Of a stretch of DNA of 64,000 nucleotides, positions 61,117 to 64,000 are shown one piece after another (positions within the stretch are counted from its first letter, which is position 1; the number at the start of each line of letters is the position of its first letter). The notes below the pieces were generated by a model, which searched no databases, was not told the origin of the DNA, and saw only the letters and a list, made by a program, of their open reading frames with translations. The DNA is from Streptomyces diastaticus subsp. diastaticus. Its GTDB lineage: Bacteria; Actinomycetota; Actinomycetes; Streptomycetales; Streptomycetaceae. The position numbers and the translations under genes are program-made. The stretch lies in NCBI RefSeq assembly GCF_011170125.1, contig NZ_BLLN01000003.1, positions 310,001-374,000 on the forward strand. Reading direction: 5' to 3'.

Positions 61117-62313
61117 TTAACCAACCACCGCACGCCCCGTCAGCGGAGCTTCTCGCAGCGGTACCGGGCGCGCCGCCGGAGGGGATTCCGCTTCGGGTCC
61201 GTCGGCGGCGACATCCTCCACAGGTTCCGAGGCAGAGGCGGGGAACGGCACATCGGCCACTCCACAGGGCACGTTCCGGGTGGCGTACGGAAGTCGTAGT
61301 ACGCCCGCGCGTGTCCAGCGGCCCGCTCCCGCCAGCCAGCCCTCCGGCGGGGTCAGCCCGACCACGTGCCGGCTGGTCGGGCGCCACAGGCCGATGCCGG
61401 TTCCGCCCGGCCCGTCCATCCGGAGCGCCACCGCGCACGCCTCCGGGGTGAGCAACTGCCCCGGCTGGACCGCGAACGGCGTCAGCAGCAGGTCGGGGGC
61501 GCGCAGGCAGCGCGGGAAGCGTACCGGCAGCATGCTGCCGAGCACCCCCCAGCCGATCCGGTCCTCGCCTGCCGCGTCGGACCGGACCAGCAGCAGTCCG
61601 CTCTCCGGATCGGCCAGCAGCAGACGGTCGTTGCTGTGCTCGGCGATCTGGAGCAGGGGAGTCGTTTCTCCACCCCGCTCCAGGTCCACCACCACGGTCT
61701 TCGTCACCCCGTCCCGTTCCTGGTCCAGGGCCAGCAGCCGGCCCGGGGTGTCGAGCCAGGCCCCGCCCGCGCAGAACCCGGGGACCTCCGCCACCTGTTC
61801 CGGCCCGAAGCCGCCTCCCGCGACCCGCCACACCGCGGTGGCGGCCCCGCCGGGCGCCAGGGCGTACACCGTCGCGCCGTCCGGCGCCGGGGGGAGCAGC
61901 GACAGGGCGTCGCACTCCACCGAGCCGAGCGGGCGTTCGCCGGTCTGCCGCCCGGTCGCGGGGCCGGTCGCCGGCCCCGTCGGGTAGAGCAGGGAGAACG
62001 TGTGCAGGCCCGCCGGAGTCCGGTGGATCAGTACCTGGCCGTCGGCCAGCGGCAGCACCTCCGTCCCCGGCTCCTCCGGCTGGTTCCCCGCGAGCGCGAC
62101 GGCGTACGGCTCCGGTCCCAGCGTCCAGCGTTCCGGGTACCAGGAGGGCCCCTCCCTGGTCAGCCGCGCCGCGTACGAGCCGTCGGCGGCGAACGTGCAA
62201 CCGGCCGGGACCGTGTCGGCCCCCATCCGTACCGCCATCCCGGCCCCTCCCGGTGAACCGGTGTCACCGGCATCAGGGGGAGCGCTGTCGATGGCACAAA
62301 CACCCGTAGTCAT
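61117..62313 (-). CDS. Conserved protein with beta-propeller-like repeats, unknown function
   Basis: This 398-residue cytosolic-looking protein is made of short beta-strand blocks alternating with Gly/Pro turns (YAVALAGNQPEEPGTEVLPL, GATVYALAPGGAATAVWRVA, DRLLLADPESGLLLVRSDAA, GWLAGAGRWTRAGVLRLPYA). This suggests a WD/kelch-type propeller, although no classical WD motif is present. There is no signal peptide. The ATG at 62311-62313 (MTTGVCAIDS) has GGAGGTGA upstream. No enzymatic residues can be identified. It is divergent from the Nif3-family gene. Confidence 0.75.
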   Translation of the reverse strand: MTTGVCAIDSAPPDAGDTGSPGGAGMAVRMGADTVPAGCTFAADGSYAARLTREGPSWYPERWTLGPEPYAVALAGNQPEEPGTEVLPLADGQVLIHRTPAGLHTFSLLYPTGPATGPATGRQTGERPLGSVECDALSLLPPAPDGATVYALAPGGAATAVWRVAGGGFGPEQVAEVPGFCAGGAWLDTPGRLLALDQERDGVTKTVVVDLERGGETTPLLQIAEHSNDRLLLADPESGLLLVRSDAAGEDRIGWGVLGSMLPVRFPRCLRAPDLLLTPFAVQPGQLLTPEACAVALRMDGPGGTGIGLWRPTSRHVVGLTPPEGWLAGAGRWTRAGVLRLPYATRNVPCGVADVPFPASASEPVEDVAADGPEAESPPAARPVPLREAPLTGRAVVG

Positions 62314-62604
62314 CGGGCCGTCACCTCCGGCGACGAAGCTAGTGACCCCGTGCGCCCCGACGGCACCGTTTATCCCCCGCATTCACCCCAAAGAGTGGCC
62401 ACCGCTCACGCGCCCGTCCTGCTGCGAGGGCCGGCCCGCGCGGTCGCCCGGCCGGTGTCCGCGCCCTCGGTGGCCGGCGCGGGCCGTCTCTCGTGGCCGG
62501 ACCGGACCACCCGGCGCGCGCGGCCGAGGCGGGTCCCGCCGCAGGGGCGGGCGACGACCCCACCGGCACCTGAGGTACCCGGCCCCCCAGGTAGCCTTGC
62601 CCCC

Positions 62605-63471
62605 GTGCCCCGCCTCTCTGACATCATCACCGCCCTGGACGCCCTCTGGCCTCGGTCCCTGGCCGAACAGTGGGACGCGGTCGGCACCGTCTGCGGAGAC
62701 CCGGATGCCGAGATCGGCCGCGTCCTCTTCGCCGTCGACCCGGTGTGGGAGGTCGCCGACGAGGCGGTCCGCACCGGCGCCGACCTCCTCATCACCCACC
62801 ACCCCTTGTACCTGCGCGGCACCACCACGGTGGCCGCCGACACCTTCAAGGGCAGGGTCGTCCACACGCTGATCAAGAACGACGTCGCCCTGCACGTCGC
62901 CCACACCAACGCCGACCGCGCCGACCCCGGCGTCTCGGACGCCCTCGCGGGCGCGCTCGGCCTGCGCGTGGTCGGTCCTCTGGTCCCCGACCCCACCGAC
63001 CCGCGAGGCCGCCGCGGCCTCGGCCGGATCTGCGAACTGGACCACCCGACGACCCTGGCCGCCTTCACGGCCCTGGCCGCCGAACGCCTGCCCGCCACCG
63101 CGCAGGGGGTCCGCGCCACCGGCGACCCCGAGGCACTCCTCACCCGGATCGCGGTGAGCGGCGGCTCCGGCGACAGCCTCTTCGACGACGTCCGCGCCGC
63201 CGGCGTCGACGCCTTCCTCACCGCGGACCTGCGTCACCACCCCGCCTCCGAGGCCGCCCAGCGGCCCGGCGCCCCCGCGCTGATCGACGCGGCACACTGG
63301 GCCACCGAACGGCCCTGGTGCGAACTGGCCGCCACCCAGCTCGACGCGGTCTCCGAACGGCACGGCTGGGGGCTGCGGACCTTCGTCTCGTCGACGGTCA
63401 CCGACCCCTGGACCGCCCACGCGGCGTCCGCCCCCTCTGTTTCCCACGATCCCTCTGGAGCCCCCAACTGA
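62605..63471 (+). CDS. Nif3/YbgI family dinuclear-metal protein
   Basis: The 288-residue protein of the Nif3-like (GTP cyclohydrolase I type 2) family forms toroidal hexamers with a di-metal site. Typical elements are SLAEQWDAVGTVCGDPDAEI, LLITHHPLYLRG (His-His metal ligands), VALHVAHTNADRADPGVSDA (metal ligands His and Asp), and the C-terminal VDAFLTADLRHH and LIDAAHWATERP. The GTG at 62605 (MPRLSDI) is the conserved start. Its stop overlaps the next gene's CTG start, a coupling seen widely in actinobacteria, so the two probably work together. The biochemical role of Nif3 proteins is unsettled. Confidence 0.93.
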   Translation: MPRLSDIITALDALWPRSLAEQWDAVGTVCGDPDAEIGRVLFAVDPVWEVADEAVRTGADLLITHHPLYLRGTTTVAADTFKGRVVHTLIKNDVALHVAHTNADRADPGVSDALAGALGLRVVGPLVPDPTDPRGRRGLGRICELDHPTTLAAFTALAAERLPATAQGVRATGDPEALLTRIAVSGGSGDSLFDDVRAAGVDAFLTADLRHHPASEAAQRPGAPALIDAAHWATERPWCELAATQLDAVSERHGWGLRTFVSSTVTDPWTAHAASAPSVSHDPSGAPN

Positions 63472-64000
63472 ACGCCGCGCCCGCCGACCAGATCCGCCTC
63501 CTGGACGTCCAGGAACTCGACACCCGGCTCGCCCAGCTCGCCCACAAGCTCTCCGGCCTGCCCGAGCACGCCGAGATCGAGTCGCTCACCAAGGACCTCG
63601 CCCAGCTCCGCGACCTGCTGGTCGCCTCCCAGACCGAGGAGAGCGACTGCGGGCGTGAGCAGACCAAGGCCGAGCAGGACGTCGACCAGGTCCGCCAGCG
63701 TGCCGCCCGCAACCAGCAGCGCCTGGACTCCGGGGCCGTCTCCTCCCCGAAGGACCTGGAGAGCCTCCAGAGCGAGATCGCCTCGCTCGCCAAGCGCCAG
63801 GGCGACCTGGAGGAGATCGTCCTGGAGATCATGGAGCGCCGCGAGGCCGCCCAGGAGCGCGTCGCCGAACTCACCGAGCGGGCCGCCTCCGTGCAGACCC
63901 GCATCGACGAGGCGACCGCCCGCCGTGACGCCGCCGCCGGCCAGCTGGAGGCCGAGGCGGCCACCGCCACCAAGGAGCGGGCCGTCGTCGCCGGGTCCGT
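63468..64000 (+). CDS. Coiled-coil zinc-ribbon domain protein (C4-type; 3' end outside window)
   Basis: The first 177 residues are seen, all helical coiled coil: LNAAPADQIRLLDVQELDTR, LPEHAEIESLTKDLAQLRDL, SGAVSSPKDLESLQSEIASL and EIVLEIMERREAAQERVAEL. This matches the CdsZ/CT398-like family, whose C-terminal zinc ribbon lies beyond 64000. The reading frame has no ATG, GTG or TTG in the right place. The CTG at 63468-63470 overlaps the Nif3 stop (CTGA) and has GGAG eight bases upstream, so CTG is the likely start. Function is unknown; some family members associate with secretion or nucleic acids. Confidence 0.85.
   Translation, partial: MNAAPADQIRLLDVQELDTRLAQLAHKLSGLPEHAEIESLTKDLAQLRDLLVASQTEESDCGREQTKAEQDVDQVRQRAARNQQRLDSGAVSSPKDLESLQSEIASLAKRQGDLEEIVLEIMERREAAQERVAELTERAASVQTRIDEATARRDAAAGQLEAEAATATKERAVVAGS

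Overview
The window is about 72% GC with strong G/C preference at third codon positions. It carries GTG, TTG and CTG starts, many Pro/Gly/Ala-rich tails, SHOCT and DUF3052 proteins, a homodimer-type pyruvate dehydrogenase E1 (AceE) and several TerD paralogues. Together these point to a Streptomyces or close streptomycete chromosome, in a mostly core region with a few accessory patches.

Layout. 1-5200: the 5' part of a NarL-type sensor kinase, a DUF4429/SHOCT protein, a membrane-anchored alpha/beta hydrolase and a secreted I36-type peptidase-inhibitor-like protein. 5212-9495: aceE, divergent from a DUF3052 gene and an AhpE-type peroxiredoxin. 9651-18839: a tellurite-resistance-type (Ter) stress island. 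It has two TerD proteins, a DUF475/TerC-like membrane protein, a larger Ter protein, a TerD with a long Pro-rich tail on the opposite strand, and then a coupled biosynthetic module: a HpcH/CitE-like lyase, one very large fused PRTase-TRSP-StiP-Pelota protein and a HAD phosphatase. 19367-25655: DedA proteins, an FmdB-type zinc ribbon, a coiled-coil membrane protein, a DUF4097 lipoprotein, tRNA-Val(TAC), DUF2277, an SOD-like secreted protein and DoxX. 26503-31751: a PhoD-like phosphatase, a secreted HNH nuclease, a HAD phosphatase and a peptidoglycan-binding membrane protein. 31959-38927: an MFS transporter with an apparent N-terminal frameshift and a fused winged-helix tail, a GNAT enzyme, an MhuD-type haem-degrading enzyme, a serpin and a GT87-PAP2 fusion. 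39143-39545: a decayed transglycosylase gene.

39861-46530 (minus strand) is the most interesting block. A cobalamin riboswitch leads a tightly coupled five-gene operon: two membrane-anchored secreted proteins, then the T, A and S components of an ECF transporter. The first secreted protein is an alpha/alpha toroid, the fold used by human intrinsic factor and transcobalamin. The second has features compatible with the small beta domain of those proteins. I infer a corrinoid-capture and uptake system with a split transcobalamin-like surface receptor. Divergent from it, 46775-49961 is a coupled glycosyltransferase, methyltransferase and toroid-enzyme cassette of unknown product.

50045-64000: a Q/P-rich membrane protein, an amidase and a methyltransferase, an MFS transporter with an Ig-like carboxypeptidase-regulatory tail, a glutaryl-CoA-dehydrogenase-like enzyme, a multipass GPDPase-type membrane protein, two adjacent minisatellites (7 x 18 bp and 16 x 7 bp), a second DHA2 transporter, a beta-propeller-like protein, a Nif3-family protein and the start of a coiled-coil zinc-ribbon protein with a CTG start. 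I saw no insertion sequence, prophage, CRISPR array, rRNA gene or replication origin.
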